In this document: positions 8,176-16,989 of the stretch, one piece after another
Position numbering within the stretch: position 1 is the stretch's first letter
How the letters are laid out: each line of letters starts with the position of its first letter
Assembly: GCF_000768555.3 (NCBI RefSeq)
Contig: NZ_KN293977.1
Span: 253,601 to 317,600, forward strand
Length of the DNA: 64,000 nt
Direction: 5' to 3'
Source: Roseovarius mucosus DSM 17069
GTDB lineage: Bacteria; Pseudomonadota; Alphaproteobacteria; Rhodobacterales; Rhodobacteraceae
Position numbers and translations under genes: made by a program
Notes under the pieces: generated by a model
Told to the model about the DNA's origin: nothing
The model's input: the letters and a program-made list of their open reading frames with translations, nothing else
Databases searched by the model: none

Positions 8176-10632
8176 ATGTCGGACAATCAGTTTCCCAGCC
8201 ACGCCCGCGTGGTCATCGTTGGCGGAGGTGTCATGGGGGTCGGCCTTGCCTACCACCTTGGGCATGAAGGTTGGGGAGCAGATACCGTGCTCTTGGAGAA
8301 GGCGGAATTGACCAGCGGTAGCACATGGCACGCTGCCGGTCAGATCACGCATTCCACGTCAAGTTTCTCATTGGGCAAATGCGTGGATTACAACATCGGC
8401 CTTTACTCGGGCGGGTTGGAGGCTGAGACCGGCCAGGCCGTGACATGGCACGGCTGCGGGTCATTCCGCCTTGCCTATACCGAGGACGAGATGGACTGGC
8501 TGCGCCACACGCTGTCGGTTGGCCGGTCGCTTGGGTTCAACATCGAATTGGTCGGACCGAAGCGGATTGCCGAACTGCACCCGTTCTACAATCTCGACGG
8601 TGTGCTAGGCGCGCTGCACACCCCCGATGACGGCCATGTCGATCCGACAAACGTGACCATGGCCATGGCGGCCGGAGCGCGGGCCAAGGGCGTGCGGATC
8701 ATCCGACGGTGCCGCGCCACGAACATCACACAGCAGCCGTCAGGCGAATGGCTGGTGGAGACCGAACGGGGAGCGATCCTCTGTGAGCATGTGGTCAATG
8801 CTGGCGGCACCTATGCGCGGCAGATGGGGGAATGGTCAGGGCTGCAATTGCCGATGACGTCGATGACGCACCATTATTTCGTCACGGAAGAGGTGCCGGA
8901 ATTCCGAGACCTTGAGCGCGAGTTGCCGGTGATCCGCGATGACCGCAAGGTGTCAGGCTACATCCGGATGGAGCAGAAAAAGGGCCTGATCGGGATCTAC
9001 GAGAAAGCCAACCCCAACACGGTGTGGGAGGATCATTGCCCGTGGGAGGCCGAGAACGAGTTGTTCGCCGCCGACTATGACCGTGTCATGCCGTGGCTTG
9101 AGGAAAGCCTCAACCGGATGCCAATCTTTGCGGAGCTGGGTATCAGCCGTGACGTTCATGGTGCCATCAGCCATCCACCTGATGGCAACCCGCTGATCGG
9201 CCCCGCGCCGGGTGTGCGCAACTACTGGTGCTGTTGCGGCACGCAGATCGGTATTGGCTGGGGACCGGGTCTGACCCGCGAATTGGCGCGTTGGATGGTG
9301 CATGGGGCTGCGGATATCTCGATGCGGGACTACGATCCGCGGCGCTTCGGCTCTTACGCGACCAGGGATTGGCAGGTCATCAAAGCCAAGGAAGACTACT
9401 GCCTGCGCCACGAAATCCCGTTCCCGCATTTCAACCGTCTCGCTGGGCGCCCTATCAAACCGTCACCCTTGTATGACACGCTGAGGGCCAAGGGCGCAGT
9501 CTTTGAAGAGGTCTATGGGTTTGAGCGCCCGCGCTGGTTTGCGCGGGATGGCGTGGCGCAGAAAGATCACTATTCCTTCCGCCGCACCGTCGTCGACGAC
9601 ATGGTTGCAGCCGAGGTCAAGGCGGTGCGCGAGCGGGTCGGGATTATGGATGTGACTGCCTTCACCAAGGTAATTGTCGAGGGTCCAGATGCCTACGCGC
9701 TGCTGGGCCGCCTGACGGCGAACCGGATGCCGCAGAAGGTCGGGTCAATCACACTGACCCATATGCTCAACCATCGCGGACGGATCGAACTGGAAACAAC
9801 CATCGTGCGGATGGCTGATGACCGGTTCTACCTCGTCTGTGCCGCTTTCTTTGAACAGCGTCTGTTGGATCATCTCGCTGCCCATCGCAACGGTGCGGAC
9901 GTGACCGTCAGGGCGCTATCCGACAGTTGGGGCGCGCTGAGCCTGAACGGGCCAAAGTCTCGCGATGTTCTTGGCGCTTGTACCGAGGCGCGGCTCGACA
10001 ATGCGGCGTTCCGCTGGCTGTCGGCGCAGGAGATCATGATTGCAGGACACAGCGTCTGGGCGTTCCGCATATCTTATGCGGGTGAGCTTGGATGGGAACT
10101 GCACATGCCATTTGCCGCCATGGAAGCGGTCTATAGCGCGCTCTGGCAGGCGGGTAAGCCACACGGCATCGCTGATTACGGCAGCTTCGCAATGAATGTG
10201 ATGCGGATGGAAAAAGCCTTCAAGGGCGCAGGCGAGTTGACCAACGAGGTCACCCTTGCTGAGGCCGATGTGCTGCGCTTTGCCCGGACGGACAAGGAGT
10301 ATCTGGGCCGCGATAAGACCCTGAATACCGACCTGCCCTGGATCTGCGCGTATCTCGAGATTGAACCGGACGGCGTCCGCGACGGGCATGGCGGTGAAGC
10401 GGTTATGCTCGACGGCACGGTTGTCGGCTCCACGGCCTCGGTCGCCTTTGGCCACACGGTCGGCAAGATCCTGGCCTTCGCCTATCTCAAACCCCACGCC
10501 GCAAAGCCGGGAACCGAGCTTGAGGTTGTCATCCACGGCCAACCGCGCGCGGCGCGCGTACTTGGCGAACCAGCCTATGATCCGCAAAGCCTGGCACCGC
10601 GCGCCGACGTCGTTCAGGAGCCCGCCGAATGA
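8176..10632 (+). CDS. Dimethylglycine/sarcosine dehydrogenase-like flavoprotein (FAD oxidase + GcvT-type domains)
   Basis: The protein is 818 aa in two parts. Residues about 8-390 are a DAO-type FAD domain with the dinucleotide fold VVIVGGGVMGVGLAYHLG and the STWHAAGQ segment found in sarcosine/dimethylglycine dehydrogenases. Residues about 430-810 are the GcvT-like tetrahydrofolate-binding half (AYLEIEPDG and SYAGELGWELHMP are recognisable). The family oxidises N-methyl groups of tertiary or secondary amines and passes the C1 unit to folate. In the hydroxyproline/proline betaine pathway such an enzyme removes the second methyl after the Rieske demethylase. It is the first gene of the plus operon and overlaps the next by 4 bases. 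Confidence 0.9.
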   Translation: MSDNQFPSHARVVIVGGGVMGVGLAYHLGHEGWGADTVLLEKAELTSGSTWHAAGQITHSTSSFSLGKCVDYNIGLYSGGLEAETGQAVTWHGCGSFRLAYTEDEMDWLRHTLSVGRSLGFNIELVGPKRIAELHPFYNLDGVLGALHTPDDGHVDPTNVTMAMAAGARAKGVRIIRRCRATNITQQPSGEWLVETERGAILCEHVVNAGGTYARQMGEWSGLQLPMTSMTHHYFVTEEVPEFRDLERELPVIRDDRKVSGYIRMEQKKGLIGIYEKANPNTVWEDHCPWEAENELFAADYDRVMPWLEESLNRMPIFAELGISRDVHGAISHPPDGNPLIGPAPGVRNYWCCCGTQIGIGWGPGLTRELARWMVHGAADISMRDYDPRRFGSYATRDWQVIKAKEDYCLRHEIPFPHFNRLAGRPIKPSPLYDTLRAKGAVFEEVYGFERPRWFARDGVAQKDHYSFRRTVVDDMVAAEVKAVRERVGIMDVTAFTKVIVEGPDAYALLGRLTANRMPQKVGSITLTHMLNHRGRIELETTIVRMADDRFYLVCAAFFEQRLLDHLAAHRNGADVTVRALSDSWGALSLNGPKSRDVLGACTEARLDNAAFRWLSAQEIMIAGHSVWAFRISYAGELGWELHMPFAAMEAVYSALWQAGKPHGIADYGSFAMNVMRMEKAFKGAGELTNEVTLAEADVLRFARTDKEYLGRDKTLNTDLPWICAYLEIEPDGVRDGHGGEAVMLDGTVVGSTASVAFGHTVGKILAFAYLKPHAAKPGTELEVVIHGQPRAARVLGEPAYDPQSLAPRADVVQEPAE

Positions 10633-11777
10633 ACCGGATTACCACGCCTGCGCTGTCAGCAATCAGCATCGCGCAGCGCATCAAACGGCTGCGTCTTTGG
10701 CATGTGCCGCTGACCAGTCACACCGCCTACTACATGGCTGAAGGCAAGACGTGTGACACGGTCGAAACGGTTGTGATCGCGGTCGAGACCGATGCTGGAC
10801 TGAAAGGCTGGGGTGAGGTCTGCCCGATCCCGCATTATCTGCCCGCCTATGCCCGTGGGGTGGCGCCTGCCTTGCAGGAACTTGCGCCAGTGATCCTTGG
10901 TGGTGATCCTGTTGGGGCTGAGGCGCTGATGGCCAGCGCGGATGCCTATCTGCCAGGCCATGTCTATGCCAAATCCGCCTTGGACATCGCCTTGTGGGAT
11001 ATCACTGGGCAGGTTGCCGGTTTGCCACTTCACGCGCTCCTCGGTGGTCGCAGACAGGCGGACCTGCCACTCTATCACTCGATCACCTGCGTCGAGCCAG
11101 ACGAGATGGCGCGGATCGCGCGAGACGCGCAGGCGGCTGGCATCACTCAGTTTCAGACCAAGCTCGGTGCATCCGGTGACTGGCAAACTGACGTTGAACG
11201 ACTGGTCAAAGTGCGCGAAGCGGTCGGCCCCGGACCACTGGTCTATGGTGACTGGAACTGTGGGGCGACGACTCTGGACGCCATCCGCGTCGGGCGTGCG
11301 GTGGCCCATCTGGACGTGATGCTGGAACAGCCCTGCGCCACGCTTGAGGATTGCGCGCGTGTGCAAGCGGCCACAGGTCTGCCTATGAAGCTCGACGAAT
11401 TGGTGCATGATCCTGCTTCGATGCTCTCCGCGCACCACCTCGGAATCATGGATGCGGTCGCGCTCAAGCTGTCGAAGTTCGGCGGTCTGTCCGCCACGCG
11501 CCGGGCACGCGATCTCTGCCTGCATCTTGGGGCAAAGATGTGCATCGAATGCACGTGGGGCAGCGATATCGTGACCGCCGCCGCTCTGCATCTGGGGGCG
11601 GCAACTGCACCGTCCCGTGTTCTGAACGTCTGCGATCTGTCAAGTTACGTCAACCCGCGCATTGCCCCTGATGCGCCCGCTCGAACCGATGGCCGCATCG
11701 CACCGCCTGATGGTCCAGGCCTTGGCATCACCGTTGATCAAGACTGCCTTGGCGCACCCGACCTGATACTGGATTGA
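10629..11777 (+). CDS. Enolase-superfamily racemase/epimerase, HpbD-like (hydroxyproline/proline betaine 2-epimerase)
   Basis: The protein is 382 aa. The N-terminal capping domain has the substrate loop region (PLTSHTAYYMAEG, residues about 25-37). The barrel carries base candidates Lys178 (QTKLG) and Lys280 (LKLSKFGG). Metal ligands are Asp in YGDWN, Glu in LEQP and the acidic pair in KLDEL. This Lys/Lys arrangement with a Mg site fits 1,1-proton transfer at a stereocentre. The pairing with a Rieske demethylase and a DMGDH-like protein matches the HpbD context described for Pelagibaca bermudensis. A dehydratase or other MLE-subgroup activity cannot be excluded. The first about 15 residues may be a non-native extension. 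Confidence 0.8.
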   Translation: MNRITTPALSAISIAQRIKRLRLWHVPLTSHTAYYMAEGKTCDTVETVVIAVETDAGLKGWGEVCPIPHYLPAYARGVAPALQELAPVILGGDPVGAEALMASADAYLPGHVYAKSALDIALWDITGQVAGLPLHALLGGRRQADLPLYHSITCVEPDEMARIARDAQAAGITQFQTKLGASGDWQTDVERLVKVREAVGPGPLVYGDWNCGATTLDAIRVGRAVAHLDVMLEQPCATLEDCARVQAATGLPMKLDELVHDPASMLSAHHLGIMDAVALKLSKFGGLSATRRARDLCLHLGAKMCIECTWGSDIVTAAALHLGAATAPSRVLNVCDLSSYVNPRIAPDAPARTDGRIAPPDGPGLGITVDQDCLGAPDLILD

Positions 11778-11781
11778 CCTT

Positions 11782-13074
11782 ATGAACCGCATTTACACCC
11801 AAGCCGATTGGATCAACCGGGCCCGCGAAGTGCTTCCCGCCGCCGGTTTCGGCAATTTCGACGCTTCCATTGTGATCGCGCGGGGCGACGGCAGCCGCGT
11901 TTGGGACGAGAATGGCAACGAATATGTGGATTACCTGATCGGTTCAGGTCCGATGCTTCTGGGGCATGGCCATCCGGAGGTGATGGAAGCTGTTCTGGAG
12001 CAATTGCCGAAGGGCATGACGTTCTTCGCCAACAACGCCAAAGGGATCGAATTGGCCGAGGCGATCGTCGAAGCCGTTCCGTGCTGCGAGCAAGTACGGT
12101 TCGTCACATCCGGTGGCGAGGCCGACATGTATGCCATCCGCCTTGCCCGCGCCTATACCGGCAAGTCGAAAATCTTGAAATTCGAAGGCGGGTATCACGG
12201 CATGTCTGCCGAGGCGCAGATGAGCCTTGCCCCTTCGCAACAGATCAACTTTCCTACTGCGGTGCCAGACAGCGCGGGTATACCGCAAGGCGTGGCCGAT
12301 GAGATGCTTATTGCCCCGTTCAATGATCTTCAGGCAGTTGCATCGCTCTTGACCGAACACGATGACGTCGCGGCGATCATTGTCGAACCGCTGCAACGGA
12401 TCATCCCGGCGAAACCCGGATTCCTGCAAGGCCTGCGCGAATTGTGCAACCGTCACAATGTTCTGTTGATCTTCGACGAGATCGTTACCGGGTTCCGTCT
12501 TGCCTACGGCGGCGCGCAGGAACGCTATGGCGTAGTGCCGGACATCTGCACCTTGGGCAAGATCATCGGGGGTGGCTTTCCTCTGGCCGCCTTGGGGGCG
12601 AGCACCGAGATCATGGCACACTTCGACAAGAACGTCGTTGGGCCGGAGAAGTGGCTGATGCAGCTCGGAACACTCTCGGGCAATCCGGTCGCCGCGGCCG
12701 CGGGGCTCAAGACGATGGAAGTTCTCCGGCGTCCGGGCCAATATGAGCGGCTGCGCGACCTGGGGCAGACCTTGATGGACATGCAATCCACGGCTCTGAC
12801 CGAACAGGGGATAACCCACCAAATCTGCGGTGACCCAACGCTGTTCGATATCTACTTCACCGATGCCAATCCGGTCGATTATCGAACCGCCAAACATGGT
12901 GATCCAAAGATCAACGAGGTCTGGAACGGCGCCTTGCGGAGCCAAGGTGTGTTCAAGTCACCCGGAAAGCTTTATCCATCGCTGGCATTGACGCCAGCAG
13001 ACCTGGACTTGACCCGCTCCGCATTCAGCCATGCAGCGATCGCAGTGGCAGATGCTTTGGTATCCCACCGATAG
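11782..13074 (+). CDS. Class III PLP-dependent aminotransferase (glutamate-1-semialdehyde aminomutase-like)
   Basis: The protein is 430 aa. Visible family marks are GSGPMLLGHGHP near the N-terminus, the cofactor phosphate site VRFVTSGGEADM, the FDEIVTGFR aspartate motif, and the Schiff-base lysine Lys260 in TLGKIIGGGFPLAA. It would move an amino group or convert an amino acid to a semialdehyde in the cytoplasm. It follows the epimerase gene by 4 bases and is the last clear gene of the plus operon. Together with the divergent aldehyde dehydrogenase it could process the demethylated product. True HemL is less likely because the gene sits in a catabolic operon. Confidence 0.88.
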   Translation: MNRIYTQADWINRAREVLPAAGFGNFDASIVIARGDGSRVWDENGNEYVDYLIGSGPMLLGHGHPEVMEAVLEQLPKGMTFFANNAKGIELAEAIVEAVPCCEQVRFVTSGGEADMYAIRLARAYTGKSKILKFEGGYHGMSAEAQMSLAPSQQINFPTAVPDSAGIPQGVADEMLIAPFNDLQAVASLLTEHDDVAAIIVEPLQRIIPAKPGFLQGLRELCNRHNVLLIFDEIVTGFRLAYGGAQERYGVVPDICTLGKIIGGGFPLAALGASTEIMAHFDKNVVGPEKWLMQLGTLSGNPVAAAAGLKTMEVLRRPGQYERLRDLGQTLMDMQSTALTEQGITHQICGDPTLFDIYFTDANPVDYRTAKHGDPKINEVWNGALRSQGVFKSPGKLYPSLALTPADLDLTRSAFSHAAIAVADALVSHR

Positions 13075-13181
13075 ACCTCCCAATGTTTTGAGAACAGCAC
13101 CGCGCAATCACCGCCCTTCGCCTGTCTTTGCGCGGGGTAGGGTGGCGAAGTGCATGCCCTGTATGTATGGTTCAGTAAACG

Positions 13182-13206
13182 GGGCCGCTTCTAAGAAAAG
13201 CGACCC
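13182..13206 (+). terminator. Hairpin after the aminotransferase operon
   Basis: GGGCCGCTT (13182-13190) pairs with AAGCGACCC (13198-13206), with one mismatch and an 8-base loop. No clear T-run follows, so it is either a weak terminator for the betaine operon or a leader hairpin directly before the small ORF at 13221. Confidence 0.4.
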
Positions 13207-13220
13207 GAGGAGAACACTTA

Positions 13221-13352
13221 ATGCCCGACAACGCAGCCACCGCGGCCGCGCGCCTTTCTTGTGCCCCTATGATGGATGGTCTTGATCGCGAAACGATTTC
13301 AATAGGTTGCGGGGCGTCGTGTGCAGCACATGTTCATGTATCAATCGCGTGA
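13221..13352 (+). CDS. Possible 43-aa cysteine-containing peptide, unknown
   Basis: ATG at 13221 follows a good Shine-Dalgarno sequence (AGGAG, 13208-13212) and opens a 43-codon frame with three cysteines (MPDNAATAAARLSCAP ... SIGCGASCAAHVHVSIA). The second half coincides with the 107-bp repeat shared with 4133-4239, where the same frame is broken. Mismatches between the copies show no third-position excess, so selection on a peptide is not supported. It could be a real small gene, or a chance frame on an unexplained DNA repeat. It is not a recognised family. Confidence 0.3.
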   Translation: MPDNAATAAARLSCAPMMDGLDRETISIGCGASCAAHVHVSIA

Positions 13353-13369
13353 TTTCGCGCTGCGTCGCA
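13263..13369 (+). repeat. Right copy of the 107-bp imperfect repeat
   Basis: This copy aligns ungapped to 4133-4239 in the same orientation (72 % identity). It lies 9.1 kb from the left copy, so together they enclose the whole betaine-type catabolic cluster. The remaining 252 bases up to the response-regulator start hold an AT-rich, promoter-like stretch around 13420-13450 but no clear sites. Confidence 0.7.
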
Positions 13370-13621
13370 GCTAATACAGGGCATTTTAAGAGATCGGTTC
13401 CTCGATGGGCGAAATTGTATTCAACTCTTAACATAATTTGATACGGACAGGACCTGGGAGCCTAGCCTCATGCGCTCCACATCATTCTGAAATCAGGCAA
13501 GGGAACTCAAGTGTCTTCAGGTCCGCCTTGAATTTTTGGTCTGTTGGCGCAAGGGATAGACTGTACGCGGGGAATTCGACGAGTTTGTAAGTGTTCGACC
13601 GCCGACGACTGGGAGGTCACC

Positions 13622-14974
13622 ATGCTGAAAGATCCAGAATACGGGAATGATCCGCTCGGCGCGGCGCGGATCCTGATCGTCGATGACGAACCGGGAATGC
13701 GGCATTTCCTCGTCAACACCCTGCGCCCCATCACACGGCATGTCGACAGTGCAGAAGATGCCCGTTCTGCTGAAGAGATGCTGTCCACGCACCAATACGA
13801 TGTGATGGTGCTCGACAACATCATGCCGGGACAGAAAGGGCTTGAATGGCTACTTCAACAACGTTCCAAGGGTGGCTTTACCAACACGATCCTGATCACG
13901 GCCTACGCCGACCTTCAGACGGCGATTGACGCCATGCGCGCTGGGGCTTCGGATTTTCTCGTCAAGCCTTTCCGGTCGAACCAAATTCTAAATGCGCTAC
14001 GCAAATGCCTGGAACTGGCACAGCTGAAAAGAGAAAACGCTCTGCTTCGGCGCGAACTTGATACGGTCGCAAGTGGCAATCGCCGCAAAGAACTGATCGG
14101 GGCGTCTCAAGTTATCGCCGAGGTTCGAGCAATGCTGGAGCGAGTGGCACCGCTGTCCACGCCGGTGTTGATCACCGGGCCGTCCGGCTCTGGCAAGGAA
14201 GTCGCTGCGCGCCATCTGCATGGGCATTCCGGGCGTGGCGCGGCTCCATTCGTGACGATCCAGTGCGGGGCAATTCCTGCCGACATGATCGAATACGAAT
14301 TGTTCGGTCACGGTGCCGGAGCTTTTCCTGGCGCCCAAGTTGGACGCGAAGGGCTGCTTGCGCAGGCTTCGGGAGGAACTGTTTTCCTGGACGATGTCAG
14401 TGAACTCAGTGCCAGCGCGCAGACGGCTCTTTTGCGTGTGATTGAAGACGGGGTGATCCGGCCAATCGGCACCGGACGCGACGTGCAATTGGACCTGCGC
14501 TTTGTCATCGCGTCCAGCAAATCCCTGCAGAAGGCCGTGCAGGACGGCCATTTCCGAGAAGATTTTCTGTTTCGCATTAACGTGATCGACGTGGCCATGC
14601 CTCCGCTCAAGGATCGCGGCGCTGATATTCTGGACCTCGCCGAGTTGTTCCGATCCGAGATCGCAATTGCGCTTAACCTTCCGCAGGTCGAGATCACCTC
14701 GGCTGTGCGCTCGGCCATGCTGCGCCACGACTGGCCCGGAAATATTCGGGAGCTGCATAATTTCGTTGAGCGCGCGCTGATCTTTGGACGGTTTCCGCTG
14801 GAAACACTTGGCGACGTCAGCACATCGGATGACATCGCCCCTCTGGAGGATATGGAAAAACGTGAAATCCTGAAAGCGCTCGACGCGCTTGGCGGTAACC
14901 GGAGCGAAGCAGCGCGGCGGTTGGGCATTTCCCGCAAGACCATCGACCGCAAATGCGCGGCCTGGGGGCTGTAG
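13622..14974 (+). CDS. NtrC/DctD-type response regulator with a variant (GAFPGA) AAA+ domain
   Basis: The protein is 450 aa. The receiver domain (residues about 14-130) has the acidic pair at 21-22, phospho-acceptor Asp65 (VMVLDNIMPG) and a conserved Lys (LVKPF). The central AAA+ domain (about 155-385) has Walker A GPSGSGKE and Walker B TVFLDDV. The Fis-type helix-turn-helix ends the protein (GNRSEAARRLGISRKT). The sigma54-contact loop reads GAFPGA (residues 233-238) instead of GAFTGA, so activation of sigma54 RNA polymerase is doubtful; the NtrC of Rhodobacter capsulatus lacks this motif and works with sigma70. The start at 13622 is set by GGGAGG five bases upstream. The kinase follows after 3 bases. 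Confidence 0.9.
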   Translation: MLKDPEYGNDPLGAARILIVDDEPGMRHFLVNTLRPITRHVDSAEDARSAEEMLSTHQYDVMVLDNIMPGQKGLEWLLQQRSKGGFTNTILITAYADLQTAIDAMRAGASDFLVKPFRSNQILNALRKCLELAQLKRENALLRRELDTVASGNRRKELIGASQVIAEVRAMLERVAPLSTPVLITGPSGSGKEVAARHLHGHSGRGAAPFVTIQCGAIPADMIEYELFGHGAGAFPGAQVGREGLLAQASGGTVFLDDVSELSASAQTALLRVIEDGVIRPIGTGRDVQLDLRFVIASSKSLQKAVQDGHFREDFLFRINVIDVAMPPLKDRGADILDLAELFRSEIAIALNLPQVEITSAVRSAMLRHDWPGNIRELHNFVERALIFGRFPLETLGDVSTSDDIAPLEDMEKREILKALDALGGNRSEAARRLGISRKTIDRKCAAWGL

Positions 14975-14977
14975 CCG

Positions 14978-16921
14978 GTGTCGCGTCTGCCCAAGGCTCT
15001 GCGCTCCGTTCGGGTGCGCCTGCTGGTGATTGCGCTCTTGCCGATGCTGGTGCTCCTGCCGGTCCTTCTGGGAGGCACTGTCTGGCGGTGGTCGGGCAAG
15101 GTGGACGCAATTCTGGTCAACAAGGTCACAGGGGACCTGACCATCGCGGATCAATATCTTGCTCGGTTGATCGAAAACTCGGGTGAGCGCGTCGATGCGG
15201 TCGCGCGCTCTGTGGCGTTGCAGACCGCGCTGGAAGACGGTGCAATCGACGCCTTTCTTGAGAAAGAGCGCGATCGGCTGGGTCTCGATTTTCTGCATGT
15301 CTCCAGAGACACAAAATGGCCCGTCATCGAGGACGCGCTTGGCGGAAACTGGCGCAGTACGATCGACGTGTTCGACACCGAAACACTGGCATCGCTGTCG
15401 TCGGACTTGTCGGCGCGCGCCAAAATACCCCTTGTTCCCACCCGCGGAGCAGTGCCGACGGACCGAACGGACGAGACGCGTGGGATGGTCATCCACTCCG
15501 CTGCACCGCTGATCCTTCCGGATGGGACGAGGGTGGCCTTGGCAGGTGGCGTGCTACTGAACCGAAACCTTGGCTTCATCGACACGATCAACGCACTTGT
15601 CTACCGTGCCGAAAGCCTGCCCGAGGGCAGCCAGGGCACAGCGACTCTGTTTCTTGATGACGTACGCATTTCCACCAATGTCCGACTGTTCGAAAATGTT
15701 CGTGCTCTCGGAACCCGCGTCTCGGCTGAGGTTCGGGCGCAGGTTCTGGGCCGAGGGGAAATCTGGCTGGATCGCGCCTTCGTGGTCAATGATTGGTATA
15801 TCTCTGCCTACGAACCCATTTTCGACAGCTTTGGCACACCTGTTGGTATGCTCTATGTCGGGTTCCTCGAAACGCCCTTCAGCGCTGCAAAGCGCAATTC
15901 CGTCATCACATTAAGCCTTGCCTTCCTGTTCATCGCACTGGCCTCGGTGCCGGTCTTCCTGCGGTGGGCGGGACATATCTTTCGCCCACTGGAAAGCATG
16001 ACCCGGACCATCGACCGTGTTGAAAGCGGCGATCTGAGTGCGCGCAACGCGCCAAGCGATGTGGATGGCGAGATCGTTCAGGTCGCGCGGCATTTCGACA
16101 GTCTGCTCGACAGGTTAGAACAGCGCGACCGTGAACTGCGCGCTTGGGGGGAGACTCTTGAGCAAAGGGTGGAGGAGCGCACGCATGAACTGCACGCAGC
16201 CAAACAGAGGTTGGAGCAGACGACCGAGCGTCTGATCATCTCCGAGAAACTTGCGGCCGTCGGCGAGATAACGGCTTCGGTCGCGCATGAAATCAACAAT
16301 CCGGTGGCGGTGATCCAGGGCAATCTAGACCTTGCACGCAGCAACCTGGGCGACGAAGCCCAGCGGGCCGAGGAGGAATTCCGCCTCATCGACGATCAGG
16401 TCTATCGCATTGGCGTGATCGTTTCGAAATTGCTGCATTTCGCCCGGCCCGAAGACTTCTCCGGTGCCGACAGGAAGGTCGACCCGTCGCAGGTGGTCCG
16501 CGACTGTCTTGTTCTGACCCGCCACCAAATTGAGGCGGCGGGCATCGTATGCACCGTAGAGGCAACCAGCACGTCAAAGGTTCATATCTCGCGGACAGAG
16601 CTACAGCAAGTTATCGTCAATCTGATCCTGAATGCAGTCCAGGCGATGCCCGCAGGGGGTCGTCTGCGCGTCGCCACGAAAGAAGATGAAGGCCAGATCA
16701 TCCTGGCTGTCGAGGATACCGGCACAGGGATCGATCCGGACACTCTGGGGCGGATATTCGATCCGTTCTTCACCACCAAGCAGGCGCAGGGAACCGGGCT
16801 TGGCCTGTCGATCAGCCGTCAGATTGTGAGTCGCGCAGGTGGACAGATCACCGCGTGTTCGACGCTTGGCGCCGGTAGTCGGTTCGAAGTGCGACTGCCC
16901 GCGCAAGAAAATCTCGCTTAG
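14978..16921 (+). CDS. Membrane sensor histidine kinase (Cache-like sensor, HAMP, HisKA, HATPase)
   Basis: The protein is 647 aa from a GTG start. TM1 lies at about residues 12-35 and TM2 at about 308-332. The roughly 270-residue periplasmic part between them resembles a Cache-type sensor. A HAMP domain (about 332-385), a coiled linker and the HisKA H-box with phospho-His437 (SVAHEINNPVAV) follow. The ATPase domain has the N box (VNLILNAVQAM), G1 (DTGTGID) and G2 (GTGLGLSI). It pairs with the response regulator encoded 3 bases upstream. The neighbouring OFA transporter and formate dehydrogenase suggest a small carboxylate ligand, but the sensor gives no direct proof. Confidence 0.9.
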   Translation: MSRLPKALRSVRVRLLVIALLPMLVLLPVLLGGTVWRWSGKVDAILVNKVTGDLTIADQYLARLIENSGERVDAVARSVALQTALEDGAIDAFLEKERDRLGLDFLHVSRDTKWPVIEDALGGNWRSTIDVFDTETLASLSSDLSARAKIPLVPTRGAVPTDRTDETRGMVIHSAAPLILPDGTRVALAGGVLLNRNLGFIDTINALVYRAESLPEGSQGTATLFLDDVRISTNVRLFENVRALGTRVSAEVRAQVLGRGEIWLDRAFVVNDWYISAYEPIFDSFGTPVGMLYVGFLETPFSAAKRNSVITLSLAFLFIALASVPVFLRWAGHIFRPLESMTRTIDRVESGDLSARNAPSDVDGEIVQVARHFDSLLDRLEQRDRELRAWGETLEQRVEERTHELHAAKQRLEQTTERLIISEKLAAVGEITASVAHEINNPVAVIQGNLDLARSNLGDEAQRAEEEFRLIDDQVYRIGVIVSKLLHFARPEDFSGADRKVDPSQVVRDCLVLTRHQIEAAGIVCTVEATSTSKVHISRTELQQVIVNLILNAVQAMPAGGRLRVATKEDEGQIILAVEDTGTGIDPDTLGRIFDPFFTTKQAQGTGLGLSISRQIVSRAGGQITACSTLGAGSRFEVRLPAQENLA

Positions 16922-16927
16922 GCAAAT

Positions 16928-16989
16928 TTGGACAGAATGTCCCAAAATCTCGCATTCCAGCGGGTGGGTGTTGGACAGATTGTTCCGAA
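16928..16989. promoter_or_regulatory. Two near-identical 19-bp palindromes upstream of the OFA transporter gene, candidate response-regulator sites
   Basis: TTGGACAGAATGTCCCAAA (16928-16946) and TTGGACAGATTGTTCCGAA (16971-16989) share 16 of 19 bases. Both are imperfect palindromes of the form GGACA-N3-TGTYCC. Their centres are 43 bp apart, about four helical turns, as for paired activator sites. They lie 180-240 bp before the ATG at 17169. No convincing sigma54 -24/-12 element was found downstream; a TTGACG at 17060-17065 could be a sigma70 -35 element. Confidence 0.6.

Noticed and set aside
11782-13074. Assignment of the class III aminotransferase as HemL (tetrapyrrole synthesis)
   Set aside because: It overlaps the family broadly but sits in a catabolic operon; no specific HemL feature beyond the shared fold could be confirmed.
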